Shown here: positions 7,634-15,448 of the stretch, in pieces
Layout: every line of letters begins with the position of its first letter
Numbering within the stretch: position 1 is the first letter of the stretch
NCBI GenBank assembly: GCA_017643365.1
Contig: JAEPNO010000013.1
Location: 1 to 64,000, forward strand
Direction of reading: 5' to 3'
Source: Balneolaceae bacterium
GTDB taxonomy: Bacteria > Bacteroidota > Rhodothermia > Balneolales > Balneolaceae
DNA: 64,000 bases
Notes under the pieces: model-generated
Told to the model about the DNA's origin: nothing
The model's database searches: none
Seen by the model: only the letters and a program-made list of their open reading frames with translations
Program-made: the position numbers and the translations under genes

Positions 7634-9196
7634 TTATGCTAGATCCAGCGACATCGAGCCGTCAATTTCTTCACTGAGGCTCAGTTCCGCAAGTTTCTGT
7701 CCGGCCTGTCGCATAGGCAAGCACACGGCATTGGCTCCGGCTTCGGCCAGCTGTGCCGACTCATCATCCCGTATCGTCAACGCATAAATATCGTTCGGAT
7801 ACTCATTTTCACGGAGCATTTTGGTAGCCTGAATTTTTGTATCGGGATTGGTCATCGCCAGGATAATCGCTTTCACACCCGACAAATCGATATTTTGCCA
7901 CAACTCGGGATCGTAGGCATCGCCATAAACCACACGCCGGCGTTCTTTTATGTTTCGTTCGATGCGGGCGGGATCACTATCTAAGCCCGTTACCCGATGT
8001 TCGCGCTCTTTCAAATAATCGTAAGCGGCGGAACCGGCCTGTCCCATCCCAATCACCAAATAATGTGCGCCACCCACCGAAACTACTTGATCGCCCGGGT
8101 GCTTGGTTTCCCGTTCAAAAGGAATCAGGCTGAACTCATATTTTTTCCAGAGCTTGTTCGCGTTCGAAGCAATGGGCGCGTTGATCGCATAACTAACCGC
8201 GGTTATCATGGCCATGGCAATGAGCGCAGATTGTGGGATAAATCCCGCACCGGCAGCAACGGCTCCGGCTATTAAGGTAAACTCGCTGTACGAGGTGAGG
8301 GTGGTCATCACCATAAAGGCGTTTCTGGAACGTAATTTAAAGGCGATGAGCAGGAAAAAATATAAAGCCGACTTGATCGGAAGAACGGCAATCACCACAA
8401 GCGCGAAGATCAATGCGCTCATGTCGGGCAAGCCTGCCAACCCGATTTCGAGGAAAAATCCCACCAAAAACGCTTCTTTCAAGCCCCACAGTTTTTCGGC
8501 TAATTCATCCGCTTGTTTATGTCCTGATAAGACTGCTCCGGCTGCTAAAGCGCCCAGCTCAGAGGAAAGCCCGAGCACTTCGAACAGCGTTCCGGTTCCC
8601 ACGGCTAAGATTAAGCCGAAAAGTAATTGAAGTTCTTCGTGTCCGCTGGCTACGAACAATTTCAGGATTAGAGGACGGGCAAGTGGGATGAGCAAAAGTC
8701 CGAGGCTCCAATAACTGGGCAAACCACCACCGCTTAGCGCCAGAATTACGATGGCTACCAAATCCTGTAAAATCAAAATCCCGATGGCAACCCGTGCGTG
8801 ATAAGCGCCGAGTTCGCCACGCGCTTCCAATGCTTTTGCGGCCAATACCGTACTCGAAAATCCGAGCAGAATACCGATAATTAATGAGGCAACCGGTTCA
8901 AAACCGAAGGCTAGCGCAATTCCACTAAAAATGAGCGCTGAAATGGCGAGGTGTAAACCGCCGGCACCAAATACTTCAGGACGAATAATATTCTTGAGGC
9001 GAAGGTGCAGCCCAACGGTAAACAAAAGCAGAAGCACACCAAGATGACCCAGTTCGTGAATTACATCCGTTTCGATGTGAATTCCGGAAAGCGAAAGAAC
9101 GATACCGGCAGCCAAATAACCGATGAGAGGAGGCAAGCGAAGCGCCTGCATTGCCATGCCCAGCACGTATGCCAATACCAGCCAAAGAATTTCCAT
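7634..9196 (-). CDS. Kef-type K+(Na+)/H+ antiporter with TrkA-N domain
   Basis: A monovalent cation:proton antiporter-2 family member of 520 residues. About 12 hydrophobic segments occupy residues 1-350, opening MEILWLVLAYVLGMAMQALR and containing the conserved LxxFTVGL region. A cytoplasmic Rossmann TrkA-N domain follows (about 375-500, VIGMGQAGSAAYDYL). Kef systems move K+ out during electrophile or redox stress and are gated through the nucleotide-binding domain. It is the first gene of the operon with the zinc finger, kinase and reductase-like regulator, which suggests redox-controlled ion flux. Confidence 0.9.
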   Translation of the reverse strand: MEILWLVLAYVLGMAMQALRLPPLIGYLAAGIVLSLSGIHIETDVIHELGHLGVLLLLFTVGLHLRLKNIIRPEVFGAGGLHLAISALIFSGIALAFGFEPVASLIIGILLGFSSTVLAAKALEARGELGAYHARVAIGILILQDLVAIVILALSGGGLPSYWSLGLLLIPLARPLILKLFVASGHEELQLLFGLILAVGTGTLFEVLGLSSELGALAAGAVLSGHKQADELAEKLWGLKEAFLVGFFLEIGLAGLPDMSALIFALVVIAVLPIKSALYFFLLIAFKLRSRNAFMVMTTLTSYSEFTLIAGAVAAGAGFIPQSALIAMAMITAVSYAINAPIASNANKLWKKYEFSLIPFERETKHPGDQVVSVGGAHYLVIGMGQAGSAAYDYLKEREHRVTGLDSDPARIERNIKERRRVVYGDAYDPELWQNIDLSGVKAIILAMTNPDTKIQATKMLRENEYPNDIYALTIRDDESAQLAEAGANAVCLPMRQAGQKLAELSLSEEIDGSMSLDLA

Positions 9197-9334
9197 AGGA
9201 TGTACCCGATTTAGAGTGAGTGCGATTAGAACATCGAGCAGAATATTAAACCGTGCTCGTCAATTTCCAAATAGAGAAAAGTGATTTAGGTGATTGACGG
9301 ACGTATTGTGGTAATCAATTTGATAGGATTAATC

Positions 9335-10102
9335 TTAATGATCCCCACCCTCCAATCTCCTTCGTAAATACTCGGCGTTAAAAAACAGCAGGGCATAGCC
9401 TTCGCTGGTTAAACTCTCATCTTTCTCTTGTTCCACCAACTCTATAAAATCAGAAATGGCGTTGGCAGCAGACAGGGAATCTCCCTCTTGCAAATTGGTT
9501 TTTATCTCAGAAAGATCGTCCTCTAACTGCCCGCAAACGGTGCCATCATTTGCCCACCCTAATTCTTCGCACGATCGAAAGCAAAAGGTTTCGAGGGTGT
9601 CGGTAAATGAATCGAGGCTCATTGTGGAGTCGGGGAGCCAAGGGCCGAGGATGTAACCTGAGAAGGAATTTGACATCAAAACTGATGAAGAGCTTATTCC
9701 ATACTTACCATTATTACCTTGTATGAAAAAAGAACTTACTCGGGGAATACCTAGAGAGTAAAAACTTAATGAGTCAGTACTTTCCCCAGGTTTGATTAGT
9801 GATTCCCTAAAATAGTCAAGAGGAATCTTTATGCTCCAGCTTATTAATCCATTTGACATATTAGGACTAAATTCCCAATTTTTTGGAAGAATAACTGTAG
9901 AGGGGGGGGTTGCTAAATTTTTTAGAGCAATATCTTCAATAGATTGAAGACTTTCTTCACTATTAAATACTGAGAAATTATAACGGAACTTAGTTCCGAT
10001 GGAGGCAACCTGAACGGAAAGGGCAGCATCCAAAGCATTTCTTGGCAAGGGGTTAGGCCGGGTTATTATACTTTTTTTATAATTTATCCCATCCCATCCC
10101 AT
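9335..10102 (-). CDS. Exported-protein C-terminal part, out of frame with upstream half (pentamer frameshift)
   Basis: This holds the same two domains as the proteins at 25-1281 and 10834-11703: a beta-rich part (FRYNFSVFN ... ISWSIK ... IKPGEST) and the helical FIMAH-like module with LQEGDSLSAANAISDFIELVEQ, ending near EYLRRRLEGGDH. It has no signal peptide of its own. It begins inside the end of the upstream frame at three GGGAT repeats. With two repeats the frames join as FQWDGINYKKS, giving one protein of about 460 residues. A run of eight C (9902-9909 on the complementary strand) lies within the coding region. Confidence 0.6.
   Translation of the reverse strand: MGWDGINYKKSIITRPNPLPRNALDAALSVQVASIGTKFRYNFSVFNSEESLQSIEDIALKNLATPPSTVILPKNWEFSPNMSNGLISWSIKIPLDYFRESLIKPGESTDSLSFYSLGIPRVSSFFIQGNNGKYGISSSSVLMSNSFSGYILGPWLPDSTMSLDSFTDTLETFCFRSCEELGWANDGTVCGQLEDDLSEIKTNLQEGDSLSAANAISDFIELVEQEKDESLTSEGYALLFFNAEYLRRRLEGGDH
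9902..9909. repeat. Homopolymer tract of eight G (C8 on the coding strand)
   Basis: A G8 run sits inside the coding part of 9335-10102, encoding T-P-P. It is currently in frame. Such runs are prone to slippage and stand out in AT-rich DNA. Confidence 0.6.
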
Positions 10103-10722
10103 TGAAATGTAACCGGTTCATCATTCCAATCAACCCCAATAATCTCTTTTATTCCATTAGGTTCAAAATCTACCACCTGAATAGAATAATCTTTTAATTT
10201 TATTTCAGATTCACCAAAAACATCAATTGTATTAATTCTTTCGCCAGAGACTCCATTCCAGGAATAAATCCAGAGTTCAGTGCTAGTTCCACGCATTCCT
10301 TGATCCCATTGCGAAATTATTTCAACGTTTCCATCCCCATTTATATCTAAAATGCCTAACACTTCAGAATTCAGATTATTAAACAAAATTTCTTTTTCAG
10401 ATTGCCACAGAATGCCCCCATCCTTATAGATACCTACAAAAGCATATCTTTCATCAGAATCATTATCTACTGGCCCCATTGTGGTAAATAAATATCCGTT
10501 ACTGAATATTTGATTCGGATTTTCAAATCCAAAGTTAAGATTTGGATAATACTTCTTGTTATAGGCAGCTATATAATATGTATCTCCAGTTTGTTGAAGT
10601 ATCAAATCTGAAATCTCTTGTTCTATATTTTCAATTCCGTTAGAACTTATTTGTCCATAGGACAGATTATGTGATAAAAGAAAGATGAATACAATTGAGA
10701 TATGTTTGACGGATATTTTCAT
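10084..10722 (-). CDS. Secreted VCBS/FG-GAP-like protein, N-terminal part of a frameshifted gene
   Basis: A signal peptide spans about residues 1-23 (MKISVKHISIVFIFLLSHNLSYG-Q). The body resembles FG-GAP/VCBS propeller repeats: LDINGDGNVEIISQWDQG, and VVDFEPNGIKEIIGVDWNDE. It ends VTFQWDGMG at TAA 10086-10084, directly on three tandem GGGAT units. Removing one unit continues it in frame into 10102-9335. It lies 111 nt downstream of 10834 and is probably in the same operon. Confidence 0.65.
   Translation of the reverse strand: MKISVKHISIVFIFLLSHNLSYGQISSNGIENIEQEISDLILQQTGDTYYIAAYNKKYYPNLNFGFENPNQIFSNGYLFTTMGPVDNDSDERYAFVGIYKDGGILWQSEKEILFNNLNSEVLGILDINGDGNVEIISQWDQGMRGTSTELWIYSWNGVSGERINTIDVFGESEIKLKDYSIQVVDFEPNGIKEIIGVDWNDEPVTFQWDGMG
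10086..10100. repeat. Three tandem ATCCC/GGGAT pentamers at a frameshift
   Basis: The plus strand reads ATCCC three times, then AT. On the coding strand this is (GGGAT)3. Three copies give a TAA stop for the upstream frame; two copies would fuse it to the downstream frame. A pentanucleotide repeat of this kind can switch a frame by slippage. Confidence 0.75.
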
Positions 10723-10833
10723 AATTCTTTATGTTTAACTTAGTTTTTGGCTTAAAATCAGCCCCCCTGATCTTTTAAGTTTGTAATTTTAATGTCCAAG
10801 AAACGGAAGTATCCAGACTTCCATAGCTATTAC

Positions 10834-11703
10834 TTAATTCTCACCCACCAATCTCCTTCGTAAATACTCGGCGTTAAAATAAAGCAGCGCGTAGCCCTCG
10901 CTGGTTAAACTCTTGTCTTTCTCTTGTTCCACCAACTTTATAAAGTCAGACAGGGCATTGGCAGCGGACAGGGAATCCCCCGCTTGCAAATTGGCTTTTA
11001 TATCAGAAAGATCGTTTTTTAACTCCCCGCAAACCCCGGAATTGGTAGCCCAATTCAGTTCTTCACAGGACCGGAAACGGAATGTTTCGAGGGTATCGGT
11101 GAATTCCAGCGTATTTTCGATTCTATTTTCTTGTGGAAAAATCATATGCCCCTTTTTAGCAGTGTCAAAGAATGAGGAATTCTCAACTGAATCTGGTTCT
11201 TGACCAGCTTGAAGGATTATCCAAGCCCAACCCTCCATAAAGTACGGTTTTATAGTTGGCAATTCTTTAGATGTGAAACCAAAACCATCAAGAACTTCAC
11301 CTGGTTTAACTCTAAACTGAGCCTTTTTTGAGGCCCAAGAAATTCTCCCTGGATTTCCGCTCTCATTATAACTCCAATTTGAAGGAGATTTTATAGAATG
11401 GATCTTGGAATCAGAAATTATTAACCAATACCACACGTTTTGCTCGCTTGATAATTTATTTTCTATAGAATAATTATAAACTAATGATTCATCTTTTTTA
11501 GAAACCTCAATTGAAATTTCTATCTCGAACTTATCTTTCATTGGGTGAGTAAAAATTGTTAGAGAGTCACCATTAACTACCTTAGTTCTGCTTTGAGCAA
11601 TAATATTGCTGGATAAAGCACAAATTAAAAAGAGAGAAACGATTGTAGGTCTGTTAACTACCCCCGAAGCTCCAGTGGCCATTTTTATTTTCCAATTATT
11701 CAA
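10834..11703 (-). CDS. Exported protein with FIMAH-like helical module
   Basis: No function is recognised. A TTG at 11703 or ATG at 11682 opens a long N-region followed by a signal peptide (IVSLFLICALSSNIIAQ). The middle domain (LVYNYSIENKLSSEQ ... WSYN ... RISWASK ... VKPGEVLDGFGF) aligns by eye with the corresponding parts of 25-1281 and 9335-10102. The last ~95 residues are the shared module (DTLETFRFRSCEELNWATN ... LQAGDSLSAANALSDFIKL). It is the first gene of the second family operon and has the shared inverted-repeat leader. Confidence 0.72.
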   Translation of the reverse strand: MNNWKIKMATGASGVVNRPTIVSLFLICALSSNIIAQSRTKVVNGDSLTIFTHPMKDKFEIEISIEVSKKDESLVYNYSIENKLSSEQNVWYWLIISDSKIHSIKSPSNWSYNESGNPGRISWASKKAQFRVKPGEVLDGFGFTSKELPTIKPYFMEGWAWIILQAGQEPDSVENSSFFDTAKKGHMIFPQENRIENTLEFTDTLETFRFRSCEELNWATNSGVCGELKNDLSDIKANLQAGDSLSAANALSDFIKLVEQEKDKSLTSEGYALLYFNAEYLRRRLVGEN

Positions 11704-11729
11704 CGTACATATATTAAGTATTAACCAAC

Positions 11730-11765
11730 TGTAACTAATGAGGGTAGGGGACGAAAGGTGTTACA
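11730..11765 (-). promoter_or_regulatory. Conserved inverted-repeat leader TGTAAC-N24-GTTACA (copy 2)
   Basis: Same half-sites, same 24-bp spacer and same 27-nt distance to a TTG codon as at 4029-4064. The spacer is only partly conserved (TAATGAGG at one end, then G-rich), so the conservation is focused on the half-sites. Confidence 0.5.
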
Positions 11766-11863
11766 GTTTTATCGAAAATACCAGTAGAAAATTGTAATGC
11801 AGATCCGGTTGATTGAATTGTAGATGTTATGCTTAATGAAAGCAGATCAACTCTGATTACTAA

Positions 11864-12544
11864 TTAATCACTTGTCAAGCGATCTGCAATAATCCGGTTA
11901 ATTTGATCTATCTCATCCTGATTGACGGTATGTCCCATTCCCGGATATATCACTTTGGTGACATCAGCATTTAACTGCTCGAAAATCCGAGCTGAATCAT
12001 GCACGCGTTGTTCGGGAATGTGGGCGTCAACATCGCTGCATCCTATAAAAACGGGAGTTTTCGCTAAATCACCGGAATACCATTCGGGGCGTAATTCATG
12101 CCCAATTAATCCGCCGCTTAAAACAAACAATCCGCCGTAGGTTTCGGGATGTCGGGCTATATATTCTGAGGCTAGGCATGCACCTTGGGAAAATCCCAGT
12201 AAGAAAATCTGAGCTTTCGAGAATCCATCTTTTTCCGCTTGTTGAATTGCATCATGCACCGCTTGCAATCCCGAATTTAATCCGGGCTGGTTTTGGTCCT
12301 GTGGCGCTAAAAACGAGTAAGGATACCACGTATAGCCCGCTGCCTGTGGCGCATACAATGTAAATGCGTCGGAATTGGAAAACTCATTCGCCAACGGTAG
12401 CATACTTTGTGCGTTTGCACCGCGACCGTGAATCATGATCATTGCAGCTTTGGCTGATGCGGGTTCTACACCGCCTTGCAGCAATTGCTCTTTTTGATGA
12501 GGGCCTATAAATGGTTTGTTTGTTGAAACTCTGAATAATTCCAT
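11864..12544 (-). CDS. mhqD: Alpha/beta-hydrolase of the phospholipase/carboxylesterase family (MhqD-like)
   Basis: A 226-residue serine hydrolase. The nucleophile elbow GFSQG has S119; D171 or D173 (GCSDVDAHIP) and H205 (GMGHTV) complete the triad, and HGRG at 39-42 forms the oxyanion region. In Bacillus, MhqD belongs to the MhqR regulon and acts with the ring-cleaving dioxygenase MhqO in methylhydroquinone resistance. Here it lies 11 nt after an MhqO-like gene, which supports the same role. The substrate is not known from sequence. Confidence 0.85.
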   Translation of the reverse strand: MELFRVSTNKPFIGPHQKEQLLQGGVEPASAKAAMIMIHGRGANAQSMLPLANEFSNSDAFTLYAPQAAGYTWYPYSFLAPQDQNQPGLNSGLQAVHDAIQQAEKDGFSKAQIFLLGFSQGACLASEYIARHPETYGGLFVLSGGLIGHELRPEWYSGDLAKTPVFIGCSDVDAHIPEQRVHDSARIFEQLNADVTKVIYPGMGHTVNQDEIDQINRIIADRLTSD

Positions 12545-12555
12545 GGTTCTTTTTA

Positions 12556-13482
12556 TTAATCTAAACTTGGTAGTGTTCGCTCGATGAGATCACGGCGAGG
12601 CTCCAGCCACGGAGTTAAAATCAATTTCTCGCCCAGATGCTCGAAATCTTCGTCTACGGTGTAACCCGGATCATCGGTCGCCATTTCGAAGAGCACTCCG
12701 CCCGGCTCGCGATAATACACACTCTTGAACCAATGACGGTCGATAATGCCGGTGGCGTCAAGACCTTTACTCAGTACTTTTTCACGAAGTTCGTTTAGTT
12801 CGTCCACATCTTTCGCACGAAATGCAACGTGATGCACAATCCCACGTCCGCCTTTGCCCGGTTCTTGCTCTCCCGTTTCGATAATTAACGAGCTGCCGAT
12901 GTTGGCGTCGGTCTCGAATAGAGTTTGATTACCCTCCGAAGTAGATTCGCTGAATCCGAGGATATCCTTTAAAATATCCACCGTGCCATCGGCTTCGCTC
13001 AGTTTCAAGCGGGTAGATTCAAAGCCCTGAATGGCCGATTCGTTGGGAACCGTGCTTTCGAAGGCGCTCTCTTTTTCTTTGGGTGATCCATCAAACACCA
13101 AATCGAGTTCTAATCCATCGGGATCGTTAAAACGAATGGCTTGCTTCCCAAAAACTTCAAAAAAATCGGAATGGTTGATGTCGAGATAGTTCAATCGCTC
13201 GAGCCAGTAATCTTGGGAGCCATCCGGCACTTTGAATGCGACATTTACAGCCTCGCCGGTTCCTGTGTTTCCTTTGTGCGCTCGTGGCCAAGGGAAAAAC
13301 GTTAAACTTGAGCCGGGTTGCGCGGCTTCGTTGCCATAAAACAAATGATAGGTTCCGGGGTCGTCTTGGTTGACCGACTTCTTCACCATCCGCATGCCCA
13401 AACCTTTTACATAAAAATCTGCGTTTTCTTTCGGTCCGCCTGCAAGCACGGTGATGTGATGTAATCCTTTGTGATGTTTCAT
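12556..13482 (-). CDS. mhqO: Ring-cleaving dioxygenase, MhqO/glyoxalase superfamily
   Basis: About 308 residues in two vicinal-oxygen-chelate modules. The first opens KGLHHITVLAGG and the second contains GRGIVHHVAFRAKD and PGGVLFEMATDDPG, which supply the metal-binding His and Glu. The family cleaves hydroquinone-type rings with Fe(II). The ATG at 13482 is chosen because the conserved family N-terminus begins MKHHKGLHH; a start ten codons upstream would run towards the operator palindrome. Co-directional with the MhqD-like hydrolase. Confidence 0.87.
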   Translation of the reverse strand: MKHHKGLHHITVLAGGPKENADFYVKGLGMRMVKKSVNQDDPGTYHLFYGNEAAQPGSSLTFFPWPRAHKGNTGTGEAVNVAFKVPDGSQDYWLERLNYLDINHSDFFEVFGKQAIRFNDPDGLELDLVFDGSPKEKESAFESTVPNESAIQGFESTRLKLSEADGTVDILKDILGFSESTSEGNQTLFETDANIGSSLIIETGEQEPGKGGRGIVHHVAFRAKDVDELNELREKVLSKGLDATGIIDRHWFKSVYYREPGGVLFEMATDDPGYTVDEDFEHLGEKLILTPWLEPRRDLIERTLPSLD

Positions 13483-13519
13483 GATGTTCTCCGGTGTAAA
13501 ATTCTGCCTCAAATCTACA

Positions 13520-13543
13520 AAATAGTTTAACGTTAAACTATTT
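13520..13543. promoter_or_regulatory. Perfect 24-bp palindrome upstream of mhqO-like operon
   Basis: Half-site AAATAGTTTAAC at 13520-13531 is followed directly by its exact reverse complement. It lies 37 bp upstream of the ATG at 13482. MhqO/MhqD genes in Bacillus are repressed by the MarR-family regulator MhqR at a palindromic operator, so an operator is the natural reading. No MarR gene lies in this window. Confidence 0.65.
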
Positions 13544-13641
13544 GTTGTTGTCTATCACTTACATTGTATTTGTTGATGGAAGCAGTGCAAAGAAATGGTC
13601 GGTAATCGCTATTTTCTTTTCAAACTAACAACGACTACTTC

Positions 13642-14886
13642 ATGAACATTTACGCCATTGTAATTCTTTCGGCATTGCTGCTCGATTATTTGATCGGCCT
13701 GATCACCAACATTCAGAATCTCAGATCGCTTTCGCACGAACTCCCCAAAGAATTTGAAGGAGTTTACGATGCAGAGACGTACGCAAAATCGCAGCAATAC
13801 ACACGGGTTCGCACTCAGTTTGGGTTCATCAACGGCACCTTTGATGTGTTTTTATTATTGGTATTCTGGTTTTATGGAGGCTTCAATTTCCTGGATCAAT
13901 GGTTGCGAGGCTTCCCTTTTAGTGAGTTAACCTACGGACTGCTGTTCATTGGGATTTTAGTGATTGCAAAGTCGATCATTTCGTTGCCATTCAGTATTTA
14001 CTCCACTTTTGTGATTGAGGAACAATTTGGTTTTAACAAGACATCCCCCAAAACCTTTGTACTGGATTTACTGAAAGGAATGCTGCTTGGAGCACTCATC
14101 GGGATTCCATTATTAGCGGGGATATTAGCCTTTTTCATGTATGCCGGCGATTGGGCGTGGCTGTACGCTTGGGCTGCGGTTACGTTGTTTTCTTTGGTGA
14201 TGCAGTACGTGGCTCCAACATGGATCATGCCGTTGTTCAATAAATTTACGCCATTGGAAGAGGGCGAGCTTCGCAACGAAATTGAGGAATACACCGAGAA
14301 GGTAAACTTTAATCTGAGTGGATTATTCGTGATCGATGGCTCGAAACGCTCAAGCAAATCCAATGCTTTTTTCACGGGCTTTGGCAAGAACAAACGAGTG
14401 GCGTTGTACGATACGTTGATCGAAAATCATACCACCCAAGAGTTGGTGGCAGTGTTGGCTCACGAAATCGGGCACTATAAAAAGAAGCACATCATAAAAG
14501 GAATGGTGATAAGTGTGGTGCATACAGCGGTGCTATTCTTTTTGCTCTCCATCTTTTTAGAAGAACGCGGTTTGTTCGATGCGTTTTATATGGATCAGAT
14601 GTCGGTGTATGCCGGACTAGTATTTTTTGGGATGTTGTACGCTCCCATCGAAATGATTTTGTCGATTTTCATGCAGATGTCGTCGCGGAAACATGAGTTC
14701 GAAGCCGATGCCTATGCCGTTGAAACAACGGGCAACAAACAAGACATGATTTCAACGCTCAAAAAGCTATCGAAGGATAATTTATCGAATCTTACACCGC
14801 ATCCGTGGTACGTATTTTTGAATTATTCGCACCCGCCGGTGTTAGAGCGCATCAGAGCAATAAAGGCGCTGAAAACGAGGAATTAA
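13642..14886 (+). CDS. M48 family Ste24-type endopeptidase (CAAX protease 1-like)
   Basis: A 414-residue integral membrane zinc protease. Several hydrophobic segments precede the zinc motif AHEIGH (H274, E275, H278), and the third ligand lies in HEFEADAYA near residue 354. The domain order and length match Ste24/CAAX prenyl protease 1 homologues, which in bacteria have no prenylated substrates and probably serve membrane-protein quality control. Monocistronic, divergent from the mhq-like operon. Confidence 0.92.
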   Translation: MNIYAIVILSALLLDYLIGLITNIQNLRSLSHELPKEFEGVYDAETYAKSQQYTRVRTQFGFINGTFDVFLLLVFWFYGGFNFLDQWLRGFPFSELTYGLLFIGILVIAKSIISLPFSIYSTFVIEEQFGFNKTSPKTFVLDLLKGMLLGALIGIPLLAGILAFFMYAGDWAWLYAWAAVTLFSLVMQYVAPTWIMPLFNKFTPLEEGELRNEIEEYTEKVNFNLSGLFVIDGSKRSSKSNAFFTGFGKNKRVALYDTLIENHTTQELVAVLAHEIGHYKKKHIIKGMVISVVHTAVLFFLLSIFLEERGLFDAFYMDQMSVYAGLVFFGMLYAPIEMILSIFMQMSSRKHEFEADAYAVETTGNKQDMISTLKKLSKDNLSNLTPHPWYVFLNYSHPPVLERIRAIKALKTRN

Positions 14887-14916
14887 GAATCATTTTTTGT
14901 TAATTAAGAGAAAAAA

Positions 14917-15099
14917 GTGATGGGAAAAACTGCTAAAAAGAAAAAAACTTCATCTAGTCTGCTGGATACTTTAAAAAAACTGGATGGATCAAAAAAATCA
15001 TTTGACGCCAAAAAATTTACGGGCACTATTAACTGGGAAATTGATCCATTGGAATATCAAAAGGAAGTAAGAGAAGATCGAAGTGAATATTCTAGTTGA
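14917..15099 (+). CDS. Putative antitoxin of a PIN-domain toxin
   Basis: A small, lysine-rich protein of 59-60 residues (start GTG 14917 or ATG 14920) with no recognised family. Its C-terminus (DPLEYQKEVREDRSEY) is charged, as in toxin-wrapping antitoxin tails. The stop at 15097-15099 overlaps the PIN toxin start at 15083 by 17 nt, the classic arrangement of type II toxin-antitoxin pairs. The role is inferred from this context. Confidence 0.6.
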   Translation: MMGKTAKKKKTSSSLLDTLKKLDGSKKSFDAKKFTGTINWEIDPLEYQKEVREDRSEYSS

Positions 15100-15448
15100 T
15101 ACTAACATCATCATTTATCACACAAATGGTGATTCAAGTTTAGAACAAATATTAGATGGGAATACAATTTTTGTATCTGATATTACAGAAATGGAAATAT
15201 TCTCTTATCCAAATCTTTCAGAGAATGATGATGAGCTTTTGAGAAGCTACTTTGATGGGTTAATTCGCCTTTCAATTAATGATCGCGTGAAAACGGAAGC
15301 AATTAAAATCCGGAAAAAAAGTAAGATTAGATTATTAGATGCAATTATTGCTGCAACAGCAAAAGTGTATGATTTAGTATTTATATGTGCAGATTCAGAT
15401 TTTGATAGAATTCAAGATTTCAAATACATGAAGTATGAAAGAAACTAA
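15083..15448 (+). CDS. PIN-domain (VapC-like) toxin ribonuclease
   Basis: A 121-residue single PIN domain. The acidic metal-site residues are visible: D6 in LVDTN, E36 or E38 in DITEMEIF, D86 in LLDAIIAATA and D104/D106 in CADSDFD. Such proteins are Mg2+-dependent RNases that cut tRNA or rRNA and are neutralised by the co-encoded antitoxin. The GTG start at 15083 lies inside the antitoxin gene. It is more AT-rich than its neighbours, hinting at acquisition. Its end overlaps the start of the next gene by 14 nt. Confidence 0.85.
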   Translation: MNILVDTNIIIYHTNGDSSLEQILDGNTIFVSDITEMEIFSYPNLSENDDELLRSYFDGLIRLSINDRVKTEAIKIRKKSKIRLLDAIIAATAKVYDLVFICADSDFDRIQDFKYMKYERN

